Origin: Cellulophaga baltica
Lineage (GTDB): Bacteria; Bacteroidota; Bacteroidia; Flavobacteriales; Flavobacteriaceae
DNA length: 64,000 bases
Assembly (NCBI RefSeq): GCF_900102165.1
Contig: NZ_FNBD01000003.1
Span: 248,001-312,000 of the forward strand
Direction of reading: 5' to 3'
The position numbers and the translations under genes were made by a program. Positions 44,646 to 53,999 of the stretch are shown here, piece by piece. The stretch's first letter is position 1; every line of letters starts with the position of its first letter. The notes under the pieces were generated by a model. It ran no database searches, was not told the origin of the DNA, and was given only the letters and a program-made list of their open reading frames with translations.

Positions 44646-45506
44646 ATGAAATTATATCCAATAGAAACTGGCAATTTCAAGCTAGATGGTGGTGCAATGT
44701 TTGGAGTAGTGCCAAAAACACTATGGACAAAAACCAATCCTGCAGATGCCTCCAATAGAATAGATCTTGCTGCCCGGAGTTTATTAATTGAAGAAGGCAA
44801 CCGCTTAATTCTTATTGATACTGGAATGGGCTCCAAGCAATCGGACAAATTCTTTGGCTATTATGATATGTGGGGAGATCATACCCTTGAAAAATCACTG
44901 CAATCCCATGGGTTTCATAAAGATGATATTACCGATGTTTTTATGACACACTTGCATTTTGATCATTGTGGCGGTAGTATCCAATGGAATAAAGACCAAA
45001 CGGGCTATGAGCCTGCTTTTAAAAATGCAAAATTCTGGACGAATAAAGAACATTGGGAATGGGCTACAAAACCTAACAACAGAGAAAAAGCATCTTTCTT
45101 AAAAGAAAACTTACTACCCATGGAAGCTAGTGGGCAACTTCACTTTATAGAACGCACGAGCACTACAGACTTTCAAATTTCGTCAGAGTTAGGGTTTGAT
45201 ATCCTATATGTAGATGGCCACACAGATAAACAAATGATTCCGCACCTACAGTACCAAGGAAAAACATTGGTTTTTATGGCAGATTTGCTTCCTACGGTAG
45301 GACACATTCCCTTGCCCTATGTGATGGGCTATGATACAAGACCCTTGTTAACATTGGCGGAAAAAGAAAAATTCTTACTCAAGGCTGCTGCCAATAATTT
45401 CTATCTGTTTTTAGAACATGATGCACACAATGAAATTTGTACCCTACAAGAAACAGAAAAAGGCATTCGTTTAAAGGACATTCACTCCTTTGACAGCCTT
45501 TTTTAA
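44646..45506 (+). CDS. MBL-fold metallo-hydrolase (quorum-lactonase-like)
   Basis: A 286-residue metallo-beta-lactamase-fold protein. The metal motif HxHxDH is TQHLHFDH-like (MTHLHFDHCGG); VDGHTDKQMIPHL gives the later His. YDTRPLLTLAEKEKFL is typical of AHL-lactonase-like proteins in Bacteroidetes. No signal peptide. Its own transcription unit begins 164 nt after acr3, so it may or may not belong with the arsenic genes. The substrate is unknown; lactones are one possibility. Confidence 0.85.
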   Translation: MKLYPIETGNFKLDGGAMFGVVPKTLWTKTNPADASNRIDLAARSLLIEEGNRLILIDTGMGSKQSDKFFGYYDMWGDHTLEKSLQSHGFHKDDITDVFMTHLHFDHCGGSIQWNKDQTGYEPAFKNAKFWTNKEHWEWATKPNNREKASFLKENLLPMEASGQLHFIERTSTTDFQISSELGFDILYVDGHTDKQMIPHLQYQGKTLVFMADLLPTVGHIPLPYVMGYDTRPLLTLAEKEKFLLKAAANNFYLFLEHDAHNEICTLQETEKGIRLKDIHSFDSLF

Positions 45507-45567
45507 TACGCTTATTCACAATTATTTATAACTCAAAATCAATATAGTTTATAAAAACTACTCAAGT

Positions 45568-47208
45568 ATGACTACTAATTTTTCTAAATCAATTTTAGGG
45601 CTAACTATTTGCTCTTTACTTTTATCCGGTTGCGGTGCTACAGCGCCAGTACTTATAAGTACTCCCGTAGAAAACATCGATGCCATTCCTTTAAAAATTT
45701 CCGATTTATCAGAAACTCAAAAGAAAACTTGGGGACACTTAGATCTTATTTCAGATACCATTCCGGGAATGGCTGTTGAAAAAGCCTATGCTGATCTTGT
45801 AAAAGGTAAAAAAGGAGAAAAAATCATCGTAGCAATTTTAGATTCTGGAATGGATTTAGAACACGAAGATTTAGTCAATGTATTATGGACTAATACCAAA
45901 GAAATTCCTGGTAATAATAAAGATGATGACAACAATGGCTATGTAGATGATATTCACGGTTACAACTTTTTAGGAGAGTCTTACAATGAGCAATTAGAGG
46001 CTGCAAGAATCTTACGTCTTAAGTTAGGCGATGCTACCCTGCAGGCTGCAGCAAAAAAGGTCATTGATGAAGATGCTCAAAAATACCTTACCTATAAGAA
46101 CCAGTTAGACCAAATGCTACCTGCTATAAAAAGTGCAGATGCGGCCATTACCGCACATTTAGGTAAAAAAAATTATAGCAAAGAAGAAGTTGCTGCTATT
46201 ACCACAGAAGATTCCACTTTATTACAGAGTAAATCTATTGTAACTCAAATGTTTGCCTATGGCGATTCTATGGCAGAAGTGATAACACAATTAGAAGGCG
46301 ATATCGATGGCTTAATAGAACGTTTAAACTATAATTTAAATGTAGATTTTAATGGTAGAACAGAGGTTGGTGATAATCCATATGACCTTAAAGATTTAGG
46401 CTATGGTAATGGTAACCCTCAAAACCGTGTTGCTACCGAAAGTCATGGTACACATGTTGCAGGAATTATCGGGGCACAACGTGGAAACGGTAAAGGTGTA
46501 GATGGTGTTGCTAATAATGTAGCCTTAATGAGCATAAGAGCGGTACCTAATGGAGATGAATATGATAAAGATATTGCTTTAGGTATTCGTTATGCGGTAG
46601 ATAATGGTGCTAAAATTATCAACGGTAGTTTTGGAAAAGCTTTCTCTCCAAATGCTGAATGGGTTTATGAAGCTATTAAATATGCTGCTTCTAAAGACGT
46701 ATTATTTGTACATGCTGCGGGTAATGACGGTAATGATTTAGATGATACGAGCAATGCTAACTTCCCTAATGACCAAATAAACAATGGTGCAGAAATTGCA
46801 GATAACGTTATCACGGTTGGTTCTTTAACAGCTAAGTACGGATCAGGATTAGTTTCTTCTTTTTCTAATTATGGTACTATTAATGTAGATGTATTTGCTC
46901 CAGGTAGTGCTATATATGCTACGATGCCTAATAGTACTTATGACTATAATAGTGGTACCTCAATGGCGGCACCAGGGGTTGCAGGTGTTGCAGCTCTTGT
47001 GTGGTCTCAGTACCCATCATTAAAAGCAAGCCAAGTAAAGAAAATTATTTTACAATCTGGTTTAACGACTAAAACACAAGTTACTGTTCCAGGAGAAGAT
47101 GCTGGTGCTAAAGAATTTTCTGCTTTATCAAAATCAGGAAAAATGGTAAATGCTTACAATGCATTGCTACTGGCTGAGCAAGTGACCTCAGGAAAAGTAA
47201 AATTATAA
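45568..47208 (+). CDS. Subtilisin-like serine protease lipoprotein (S8)
   Basis: A 546-residue exported S8 protease. The N-terminus has a lipobox (LLLSGCGAT), so it is anchored in a membrane on the periplasmic or surface side. The catalytic triad is visible: Asp in VAILDSGMDLEHEDL, His in ESHGTHVAGIIGA and Ser in SGTSMAAPGVAG, with the oxyanion Asn in VHAAGNDGND. A long insertion of about 130 residues lies between Asp and His. It probably degrades proteins for nutrition or acts in envelope maintenance. Confidence 0.94.
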   Translation: MTTNFSKSILGLTICSLLLSGCGATAPVLISTPVENIDAIPLKISDLSETQKKTWGHLDLISDTIPGMAVEKAYADLVKGKKGEKIIVAILDSGMDLEHEDLVNVLWTNTKEIPGNNKDDDNNGYVDDIHGYNFLGESYNEQLEAARILRLKLGDATLQAAAKKVIDEDAQKYLTYKNQLDQMLPAIKSADAAITAHLGKKNYSKEEVAAITTEDSTLLQSKSIVTQMFAYGDSMAEVITQLEGDIDGLIERLNYNLNVDFNGRTEVGDNPYDLKDLGYGNGNPQNRVATESHGTHVAGIIGAQRGNGKGVDGVANNVALMSIRAVPNGDEYDKDIALGIRYAVDNGAKIINGSFGKAFSPNAEWVYEAIKYAASKDVLFVHAAGNDGNDLDDTSNANFPNDQINNGAEIADNVITVGSLTAKYGSGLVSSFSNYGTINVDVFAPGSAIYATMPNSTYDYNSGTSMAAPGVAGVAALVWSQYPSLKASQVKKIILQSGLTTKTQVTVPGEDAGAKEFSALSKSGKMVNAYNALLLAEQVTSGKVKL

Positions 47209-47331
47209 GAATTTCGCTAAAAAGACCTAGCAGAACTAAAAAGGTCATAGAAATTTTAAGTTAAGCTTTTAATTTCTATGATCTTTTTATCTTTAGGGCA
47301 ATTGACTAATTATACTCAAAAAAAAATAACA

Positions 47332-49179
47332 ATGAAAAAAACAATTCTCAGCCTTTTAGTTTTGGTTACGGGCCTTAGTGGTTTCGCTCAAAACACATCG
47401 TATTGGCAGCAGCATGTTGCTTACACGATGGATGTAGACATGGATGTAAAATCACATGAGTACACCGGAACTCAAAAATTAGTATATACCAACAATTCTC
47501 CCGACGCTTTAAACAAAGTATATTATCACTTGTATTTTAATGCCTTTCAACCCGGCAGTGAAATGGACAGGCGTTTACAAAGTATCGCAGATCCTGATGA
47601 CCGTATGATGGCCGATGGAAAAAGTAGAATTTCTGCCTTACAACCTGATGAGATAGGATACTTACACCCTACTTCCCTTACCCAAAACGGAAAGCCGGTA
47701 AGCTTTTCAGAAGAAGGTACTGTTCTTGTTGTTACCTTGGCAGAAGCTATCCCACCTGGAGGTACAGCAACTTTTGATATGGTTTTCAAAGGTCAAATTC
47801 CTATTCAAATTCGTCGTTCTGGTCGCGATAGCGAAGAAGGCGTAGCACTTTCTATGAGCCAGTGGTATCCAAAACTAGCCGAATATGATTTTGAAGGCTG
47901 GCACGCAGATCCATATATTGCTCGTGAATTTCAAGGCGTATGGGGAGATTTTGATGTAAAGATTACCATAGATAAAAACTACACCGTTGGTGGAAGTGGC
48001 TATTTACAAAATGCACAAGAAATTGGTCATGGGTATGAAGCACCAGGAACAAAAATAAAAAAGCAAAAAGGAAAGACCTTAATATGGCATTTTAAAGCGC
48101 CTATGGTACATGACTTTATGTGGGCAGCAGATCCGGAATACATCCATGACACCTTACAAGTAGAAAATGGTCCAATGCTTCACTTCTTGTACAAAGACAA
48201 TGCAGCGATAAAAGAAAACTGGAAAAAACTACAGCCTAAAACTGCAGAAATGATGCAATTTTTCAGCAAGAATGTGGGTACATATCCATATGATCAGTAT
48301 TCTGTGATCCAAGGTGGTGATGGTGGTATGGAGTATGCTATGGCAACACTTATTACTGGGGAGCGTAAATTTGGAAGTCTTGTGGGTGTAACGGCACATG
48401 AAATGGCGCACTCGTGGTTTCAGCATATTTTGGCCTCTAATGAGGCTAAACATGAGTGGATGGATGAAGGGTTTACCAGTTTTATCTCGCACTTATATAT
48501 GAATGAATATATGGGAGAGAAAAAAACAAATCCGTTTGAGGGGTCGTATAAGGGCTATAACTATTTAGTAAAATCTGGTAAAGAGCAACCACAAACTACA
48601 CATGCAGACCGCTATGCTGAAAACATGCCGTATAGTATTGCAGCTTATAGCAAAGGAGAAATTTTCTTAGCGCAATTAGGTTATATTATTGGCCAAGAGA
48701 ATTTAATGGAAACCTTGAAAAAGTATTTTAACGATTTCAAATTCAAACACCCTACGCCAAATGATATTAAGAGAACGGCTGAAAAGGTTTCTGGGATGGA
48801 ACTAGATTGGTATTTGATGGATTGGACGCAAACAACCAATACTATAGACTATGGTATTACCGCTGTTGTTGCAGATGGGGAACAAACAAAAGTTAGCTTA
48901 GAGCGTATTGGTTTAATGCCTATGCCTCTTGATATTTTGGTAATATATGCAGATGATACACAAGAAACTTTCTATGCACCACTTAGAATGATGCGTGGTG
49001 AAAAAGAAAATCCTTACCCTAACTTAACACGGACGGTAGTAGAAGACTGGCCTTGGGCTTTCCCTACCTATGACTTTACTATTGCTAAGCCTTTAACGGC
49101 TATAAAAGCAATTGTTATTGATCCTTCACAATTAATGGCGGATGTAAATCTTGAAAACAATGCTTGGGAAAACAAGTAA
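47332..49179 (+). CDS. M1 family zinc aminopeptidase, exported
   Basis: A 615-residue M1 aminopeptidase. A signal peptide (MKKTILSLLVLVTGLSGFAQ) follows ATG 47332; a longer start 54 nt upstream would bury it. The zinc motif is VTAHEMAHSWFQ with the third ligand Glu in EWMDEGFTSFI. The GxMEN-like motif reads GGMEYAMATL, where the usual Asn is replaced; this is seen in related proteins. It cleaves N-terminal residues from peptides in the periplasm. A terminator follows at 49204. The upstream neighbour is the S8 protease, so both may serve extracellular protein use. Confidence 0.92.
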   Translation: MKKTILSLLVLVTGLSGFAQNTSYWQQHVAYTMDVDMDVKSHEYTGTQKLVYTNNSPDALNKVYYHLYFNAFQPGSEMDRRLQSIADPDDRMMADGKSRISALQPDEIGYLHPTSLTQNGKPVSFSEEGTVLVVTLAEAIPPGGTATFDMVFKGQIPIQIRRSGRDSEEGVALSMSQWYPKLAEYDFEGWHADPYIAREFQGVWGDFDVKITIDKNYTVGGSGYLQNAQEIGHGYEAPGTKIKKQKGKTLIWHFKAPMVHDFMWAADPEYIHDTLQVENGPMLHFLYKDNAAIKENWKKLQPKTAEMMQFFSKNVGTYPYDQYSVIQGGDGGMEYAMATLITGERKFGSLVGVTAHEMAHSWFQHILASNEAKHEWMDEGFTSFISHLYMNEYMGEKKTNPFEGSYKGYNYLVKSGKEQPQTTHADRYAENMPYSIAAYSKGEIFLAQLGYIIGQENLMETLKKYFNDFKFKHPTPNDIKRTAEKVSGMELDWYLMDWTQTTNTIDYGITAVVADGEQTKVSLERIGLMPMPLDILVIYADDTQETFYAPLRMMRGEKENPYPNLTRTVVEDWPWAFPTYDFTIAKPLTAIKAIVIDPSQLMADVNLENNAWENK

Positions 49180-49203
49180 TTTCTAATATAAATTAATGAT
49201 TTG

Positions 49204-49236
49204 AAAAGGTGTTGCGAAAGCAATGCCTTTTTTGTT
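49204..49236 (+). terminator. Intrinsic terminator after the M1 peptidase gene
   Basis: The stem AAAAGGTGTTGC pairs with GCAATGCCTTTT (one G-T pairing), with a GAAA tetraloop and a T-rich tail. Confidence 0.85.
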
Positions 49237-49355
49237 TTAACGACTTGAGGTTACTTTTCATGACAGGGTTACTATACTCAAAAAGGACTGTAATACGCCC
49301 TATAAAACCAGACTTCAAAAAGCTATTGATTGTCTAGAGCTACACAAAATGCCTC

Positions 49356-49391
49356 GCGATAATAACTATATCGCATGAAACAGTATCTTTG
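49356..49391 (+). promoter_or_regulatory. rnpA promoter with upstream inverted repeat
   Basis: TATCTTTG at 49384-49391 is a perfect TAnnTTTG -7 box. Just upstream is a perfect GCGATA-ATAACTA-TATCGC inverted repeat (49356-49374), overlapping the region where a -33 element and regulators would bind. Transcription should start near 49397. This rules out the TTG at 49389 and supports GTG 49413 as the rnpA start. Confidence 0.55.
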
Positions 49392-49412
49392 CAACATACA
49401 GCAATAAGAACC

Positions 49413-49832
49413 GTGGAAAACAAACCTGATTTTAGCTATTCAAGAGCTGAAAAACTAAAAAGCAAAAAGCTTTTTGAAAAAATGTTCGCAGAAGGAAAAA
49501 GTGTGGCTAATTTTCCACTGCGTGTTATTTACGTAAAAGCAGATTTTAAAGATAATGTTCCTATAAAAGCTGGGGTCACAGTTTCTAAACGTAATTTTAA
49601 AAGCGCTGTAAAAAGAAATAGAATAAAACGCTTGCTACGAGAAGCTTACCGGCTTAATAAATCTATGGTAAGTAACAATAGTACAGATAAGTATGCGTTG
49701 TTAATTTTATATCTTGGTAAAGAAATGCCTGAGAGTAAAGCGGTACACCAGAAAATGGAAGTGCTTCTTGATAAATTCAATAAAAAAATAGCCCAAGAAT
49801 CAAAAAAATCGACTTCAGAAGAAATCAAGTAA
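49413..49832 (+). CDS. rnpA: Ribonuclease P protein component
   Basis: A 139-residue RnpA, the protein part of RNase P, which helps the catalytic RNA trim tRNA 5' ends. The family RNR-type motif is KSAVKRNRIKRLLREAYRLNK, with RAEKLKSKKLFEKMF at the start. GTG at 49413 is chosen because the promoter -7 box ends at 49391 and the leader is then about 16 nt. It is followed by an S41 protease gene after 48 nt, an order I would expect in Flavobacteriaceae. Confidence 0.93.
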   Translation: MENKPDFSYSRAEKLKSKKLFEKMFAEGKSVANFPLRVIYVKADFKDNVPIKAGVTVSKRNFKSAVKRNRIKRLLREAYRLNKSMVSNNSTDKYALLILYLGKEMPESKAVHQKMEVLLDKFNKKIAQESKKSTSEEIK

Positions 49833-49880
49833 AGCCACTTCCTTAAAGTGTTTTATTGATTTGATCAAAATAAAATTCCC

Positions 49881-51509
49881 ATGAAAAAACTGATTAAAAA
49901 ACGTGTTATCATTCCTGTTTTTGCCCTCGTATTTATTGTCGTTGGGAGTAGTTTTAAAAGTGATTTTTTCGAAATCGCAAAACAGATAGAGATTTTCACT
50001 ACGTTGTTCAAAGAATTGAACATGAATTATGTGGATGAAACCAATCCCGCAGAATTAATGGATATCGCCATTAAAAGTATGTTGGAAGGTCTTGATCCTT
50101 ATACTCGTTTTTTAAACGAACAAGATGTAGAAGCGTATAAGATTAGTAATGCAGGAGAATACTCTGGTATCGGTGCTATTGTTAGAGCTTATGATGATAA
50201 GCTGGTTATTGTTGAGCCTTATAAAGACAATCCTGCAGATAAAGCAGGTTTAAAAGCAGGCGATGAAATTATTAAAATTGGAGAAATTGATGTTAAAGAT
50301 TTTAAAGACAATGCCACAGAACTTTTAAAAGGGGCAAACAATACAAGCGTAACGGTGACCTACAACAGACAAGGTGAAACCAAGACTACGAGCATCACCA
50401 GAGAAGCTATTGAGGTAGACGCTGTGCCCTATTACAAAATGGTGAATGAAAAAACAGGTTATATTGTCCTAGCTAAATTTAATAAAAAAGCATCGGAACA
50501 AACCAAAGCTGCTTTAATCGATTTAAAGAATAAAGGAGCGCAAAAAATCATTTTAGATTTAAGAGGAAATCCGGGAGGCCTACTGTCAGAAGCGATCAAT
50601 GTTACCAATTTATTTGTACCCAAAGGAGAGTTGATTGTTACTACAAAGTCTAAGGTCAAAAAATTTAATTCTGAATACAAAACAAAAAATGCGCCTGTAG
50701 ATACAGAAATTCCGTTAGTAGTTTTAGTGAATGGAAGTAGTGCATCGGCAAGTGAAATTGTTTCTGGTGGCTTACAAGATTTAGATAGGGCTGTAGTTAT
50801 TGGTGCTCGTAGTTTTGGAAAAGGCTTAGTACAACGCCCTTTAAAACTCACGTACGGCACTCAATTAAAAGTAACTATTTCTCGCTACTATACACCTTCT
50901 GGCAGATGCATACAGTCTTTAGATTATTGGAATAGAGATGCTGCGGGTAATGCGGTGAAAACAACAGACATTCATGACTTTAAAACCCGTAATGGTCGTA
51001 AAGTACAAAATGGTGGTGGTGTATTACCAGATGTAGAAATCGCTGCATTAAAAACCAATACCCTTACCACGGCATTGCTTCGTGAAAATGCTATTTTTAA
51101 CTATGCTACACAGTTCTACTATAAAAATAGTGTTCCTGATGTTGCTAATTTTGAATTTACAGACGCCCATTTTGAAGCTTTTAAAACCTATATAAAATCT
51201 TCTGGTTTTACGTTTGAAACCGCTACTGAAAAGGCGTTAAATAAAGCGATGGCATTGAATGACACCGACTTATTAGATACGCAGGTACAAGAAAAATACC
51301 GTGAGCTATTGGCAGAAATAAACACCAAGAAAATCACAGGATTGGATAAATCTAAAAAGGAGATTAAAAAGCAATTAGAAGATGAAATTATAACACGTTA
51401 CTTCTATAGCCAAGGACTTTATGATTATTTCTTAACCCATGATGAGGCTATTTTAACCGCTACAGAACTTTTGAATGATGCGGCGAAGTATAAAAGTATT
51501 TTAAAATAA
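49881..51509 (+). CDS. S41 family C-terminal processing protease
   Basis: A 542-residue tail-specific protease (CtpA/Prc type) with an N-terminal membrane anchor (VIIPVFALVFIVVGSSF). The PDZ domain is at about 95-170 (SGIGAIVRAYDDKLVIVEPYKDNPADKAGLKAGDEI). The protease core is VLVNGSSASASEIVSGGLQDLDR, with the catalytic Ser in SASASE and Lys in SFGKGLVQ. It processes periplasmic proteins. A terminator follows at 51530. It is likely cotranscribed with rnpA. Confidence 0.93.
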   Translation: MKKLIKKRVIIPVFALVFIVVGSSFKSDFFEIAKQIEIFTTLFKELNMNYVDETNPAELMDIAIKSMLEGLDPYTRFLNEQDVEAYKISNAGEYSGIGAIVRAYDDKLVIVEPYKDNPADKAGLKAGDEIIKIGEIDVKDFKDNATELLKGANNTSVTVTYNRQGETKTTSITREAIEVDAVPYYKMVNEKTGYIVLAKFNKKASEQTKAALIDLKNKGAQKIILDLRGNPGGLLSEAINVTNLFVPKGELIVTTKSKVKKFNSEYKTKNAPVDTEIPLVVLVNGSSASASEIVSGGLQDLDRAVVIGARSFGKGLVQRPLKLTYGTQLKVTISRYYTPSGRCIQSLDYWNRDAAGNAVKTTDIHDFKTRNGRKVQNGGGVLPDVEIAALKTNTLTTALLRENAIFNYATQFYYKNSVPDVANFEFTDAHFEAFKTYIKSSGFTFETATEKALNKAMALNDTDLLDTQVQEKYRELLAEINTKKITGLDKSKKEIKKQLEDEIITRYFYSQGLYDYFLTHDEAILTATELLNDAAKYKSILK

Positions 51510-51529
51510 AAAAACACTTCTTATATACT

Positions 51530-51563
51530 AAAAGGCTATCCCAACAGATAGCCTTTTCTTTTT
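51530..51563 (+). terminator. Intrinsic terminator after the S41 protease gene
   Basis: An 11-bp stem AAAAGGCTATC / GATAGCCTTTT with a 6-nt loop, followed by a T-rich tail. Confidence 0.88.
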
Positions 51564-51660
51564 CCTATTCATTGCAGTTCGTCTAAATGTATGAACAAGC
51601 GCCGCTTTTTTTCTCTATTTTAGAGGTGTAGCTATATACAAACACCACTAAAAAAACATT

Positions 51661-52536
51661 ATGGGATTACTAAACAGGTTATTTGGAAAGAAAGAAACAG
51701 TACGGCAACGTGAAGGAAACCCTGATGTTTATAACGCCTCTAATGATAATGACCGGATGAATTGGGCAATGGAAAAAGCAAAGCTCACCCTGCATTATTT
51801 TGAAGCTTGTCTTGCTAACCCTAAAAAAGATCAGCATTATTTTTCGATTAAAGCACGAATAGAAGATAATGGAAAAATAGAACATATCTGGCTGATGGAA
51901 CCTAGCTTTGATACCGACGGAAATATTTTTGGTGTGGTAGGTAATGAACCTATCGATGTTACCAATGTACGGATTAATGAAAAAATAGGAATTACCGCTA
52001 ATGAGGTTTCTGATTGGATGATTATAGAAAACGGAAGACTTATTGGTGGCTATACCATTCGCGCTATCCGGGATGGTATTAGTGGAGCTGAATTAGCCAA
52101 TTTTGATAAAAGCCTTGGAGGCATGTTTATAGATGAAGGTGAAGATTATTTCCCTCCTAATTTAGACACCCCGGAAGGGGCCATCTTAGCCCTAGAAAAT
52201 GCCTATGATGAAGATAATTTAGACAAGGCCATCAGCTGTAAAGATTTTCATAAGGAGGCAGAATTTATGCTAAAACGAACCGTTAAAATAGAACTGAATG
52301 AAGAGATCATTGCTTCTACTTCAGAACTGCTAAGGCTATCGTACATAAAGAATATGCAAGAACACGGAATGCCAAAATTTAATGATCTTAAAAGAGCTTT
52401 TAGCAGACAAATTATTTCAGAAGACCATTGTATTATTACCGAAACATGCCACTACCCCGATGGCGGAAAATCAGTACAGAAATTTAACACGTATAAAATA
52501 GAAAACCAATGGAAAGTTCTTGGTTTAGAGGATTAG
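51661..52536 (+). CDS. DUF2314 domain-containing protein
   Basis: A 291-residue cytosolic protein. Residues about 25-165 match DUF2314: YFSIKARIEDNGKIEHIWL, VVGNEPIDVTNVRINEKIGI and DWMIIENGRLIGGYTIR. The C-terminal part (TPEGAILALENAYDEDNLDKAIS, to the end) resembles an NTF2-like/SnoaL-type helix-strand domain, but I am not certain. The function is unknown. The upstream region has a TATTTTAG near-consensus -7 box. It is followed by a GNAT gene 33 nt downstream. Confidence 0.82.
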   Translation: MGLLNRLFGKKETVRQREGNPDVYNASNDNDRMNWAMEKAKLTLHYFEACLANPKKDQHYFSIKARIEDNGKIEHIWLMEPSFDTDGNIFGVVGNEPIDVTNVRINEKIGITANEVSDWMIIENGRLIGGYTIRAIRDGISGAELANFDKSLGGMFIDEGEDYFPPNLDTPEGAILALENAYDEDNLDKAISCKDFHKEAEFMLKRTVKIELNEEIIASTSELLRLSYIKNMQEHGMPKFNDLKRAFSRQIISEDHCIITETCHYPDGGKSVQKFNTYKIENQWKVLGLED

Positions 52537-52569
52537 AAATTCAAATAGTTAACTATTCTCATCTAACGT

Positions 52570-53082
52570 ATGCTACAAACAGAACGCCTTCAATTTAAGC
52601 CTTACCTCCCTGAGTATAGACTTGCATTAGAAAAACTATGTTGTGAAAATGAGCTCGTCATGAAATCTACTTTAAAGGGACGCACTTTTACCAAAGTAGA
52701 ATTTGAAAGCCTTATCAATGAGGAATTTATTAGAACTACAAAGGATGCCTTCGGATTCTGGTGTGTAACGGATAAAGCAGACGGATCTCTTGTGGGTATT
52801 TCAGGCATTCATCCTTGTCATTATCAAGGAGATCATGCACACGAATTTGGGTTTATTCTCCACCAGGACTATTGGGGTAAAGGCTTGGCTACCGAAATTG
52901 GAAACTTCTGGTTAACACATGCGCAAAGCCATCTAAAACTCCCAAAACTTGTCGCAACCGTACACCCGAACAATACGGCATCAAGAAATGTATTAGAAAA
53001 ACTAGGATTAAACTTTATCAGTACGTTTACTGCTCCTGAACGAGGAGAACGTTGTCTGTATAGCAAAGTAGTAAACTCCTAA
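52570..53082 (+). CDS. GNAT acetyltransferase (RimJ/RimL-like)
   Basis: A 170-residue acetyltransferase. It starts LQTERLQFKPYLPE, as in the RimJ/RimL group, with FGFWCVTDKADGSLVGISGI and the acetyl-CoA loop WGKGLATEIGNF. VHPNNTASRNVLEKLGLNFI is the conserved C-terminal signature. Such enzymes acetylate protein N-termini or small molecules; the substrate here is unknown. It is downstream of the DUF2314 gene, and TAGTTAACTA lies in the gap, a small palindrome without known role. Confidence 0.88.
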   Translation: MLQTERLQFKPYLPEYRLALEKLCCENELVMKSTLKGRTFTKVEFESLINEEFIRTTKDAFGFWCVTDKADGSLVGISGIHPCHYQGDHAHEFGFILHQDYWGKGLATEIGNFWLTHAQSHLKLPKLVATVHPNNTASRNVLEKLGLNFISTFTAPERGERCLYSKVVNS

Positions 53083-53219
53083 AGTAACTCTGCTTATTCG
53101 TTTAAATTGCCCTTTAAGACGCCTGCAACTCAAGTAAAGAACCAAAGATTAAAACGAAAAATAAAATCTGTAGAGAAATGCCAGTCACCCAAATAAAGTA
53201 AATAGAAATCGCTTACCAT

Positions 53220-53840
53220 ATGAATAAACCAAGGCCTATGTTTAAAGCATTCTTTACTAAAAATAAAAGAGACACGTCTTTCCTAAAACATGTAGCTTGT
53301 TGGTGTATGCTCTTATTTATATGTTCTTGCGCCACCTTAAAGAAGACAACATTAGCCCCAAATCAAATAGAACTCACCGCAGAGAATTTATATTTAATCA
53401 ACGGGACTTATGAAAATAATACCAGTGAAGGTCCTCCTTATTTAGATTATTTCTGGGGTTCATACCTTAGGGCCAAAGAATTTAAAATCGTTTCCAAAAA
53501 GGTAAACAAAGAAAACAAGCCCTACCTCGTCACCCTTAACGTACTCACTAGAAAAAAAATCAGAGCTTCGGTAACCATAAATGATAGTCTTTTAAAAACG
53601 TATACGATAAGGGGGAAAATAAAAAACGGTTATTTTGAACAGCATAGAAAAATGTATATTTTGCCTGCACTACTCATTAATGAATATCATTCTTCCAAGT
53701 TTAGAATAGGACTCCTTAAAGACCATAAAGTACTTACTGATTTTAAAAAAATTGAATTCGGTACCGTCTATTTTTTTAGTCCCTTTAACAATAGTGCAGC
53801 ATATTATTCATTACCTCATCTAAGAATAACACCAGAATAA
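53220..53840 (+). CDS. Hypothetical lipoprotein
   Basis: A 206-residue protein with a lipoprotein-like N-terminus (WCMLLFICSCATLKK) starting late in the chain, so translation may begin at a downstream Met; the ATG at 53220 is the longest. After the Cys there is a mainly beta protein (LYLINGTYENN, YLDYFWGSYLRAK, FKIVSKKVNKENKPYLVTLNVL). I do not recognise the family. The region just before it (53083-53219) has no clear signals. Confidence 0.65.
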   Translation: MNKPRPMFKAFFTKNKRDTSFLKHVACWCMLLFICSCATLKKTTLAPNQIELTAENLYLINGTYENNTSEGPPYLDYFWGSYLRAKEFKIVSKKVNKENKPYLVTLNVLTRKKIRASVTINDSLLKTYTIRGKIKNGYFEQHRKMYILPALLINEYHSSKFRIGLLKDHKVLTDFKKIEFGTVYFFSPFNNSAAYYSLPHLRITPE

Positions 53841-53956
53841 CTTCCTAGAGTTTAGCCCCTATTTTTTTGATGATGAAACACCAAAAAACAGAATAGCTTA
53901 CATAACTTTAAGTTTTACTTACCTTTATAAGTGGGTTAAAAAGTACTATTCACCAG

Positions 53957-53964
53957 TATCTTTG
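53957..53964 (+). promoter_or_regulatory. -7 box for the epimerase-like gene
   Basis: TATCTTTG, a perfect TAnnTTTG match. Transcription from about 53970 leaves GTG 53967 outside and makes ATG 53979 or 54000 the start. Confidence 0.6.
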
Positions 53965-53999
53965 TAGTGTTAAATACGATGCTAAATACAAAAAAAAAC

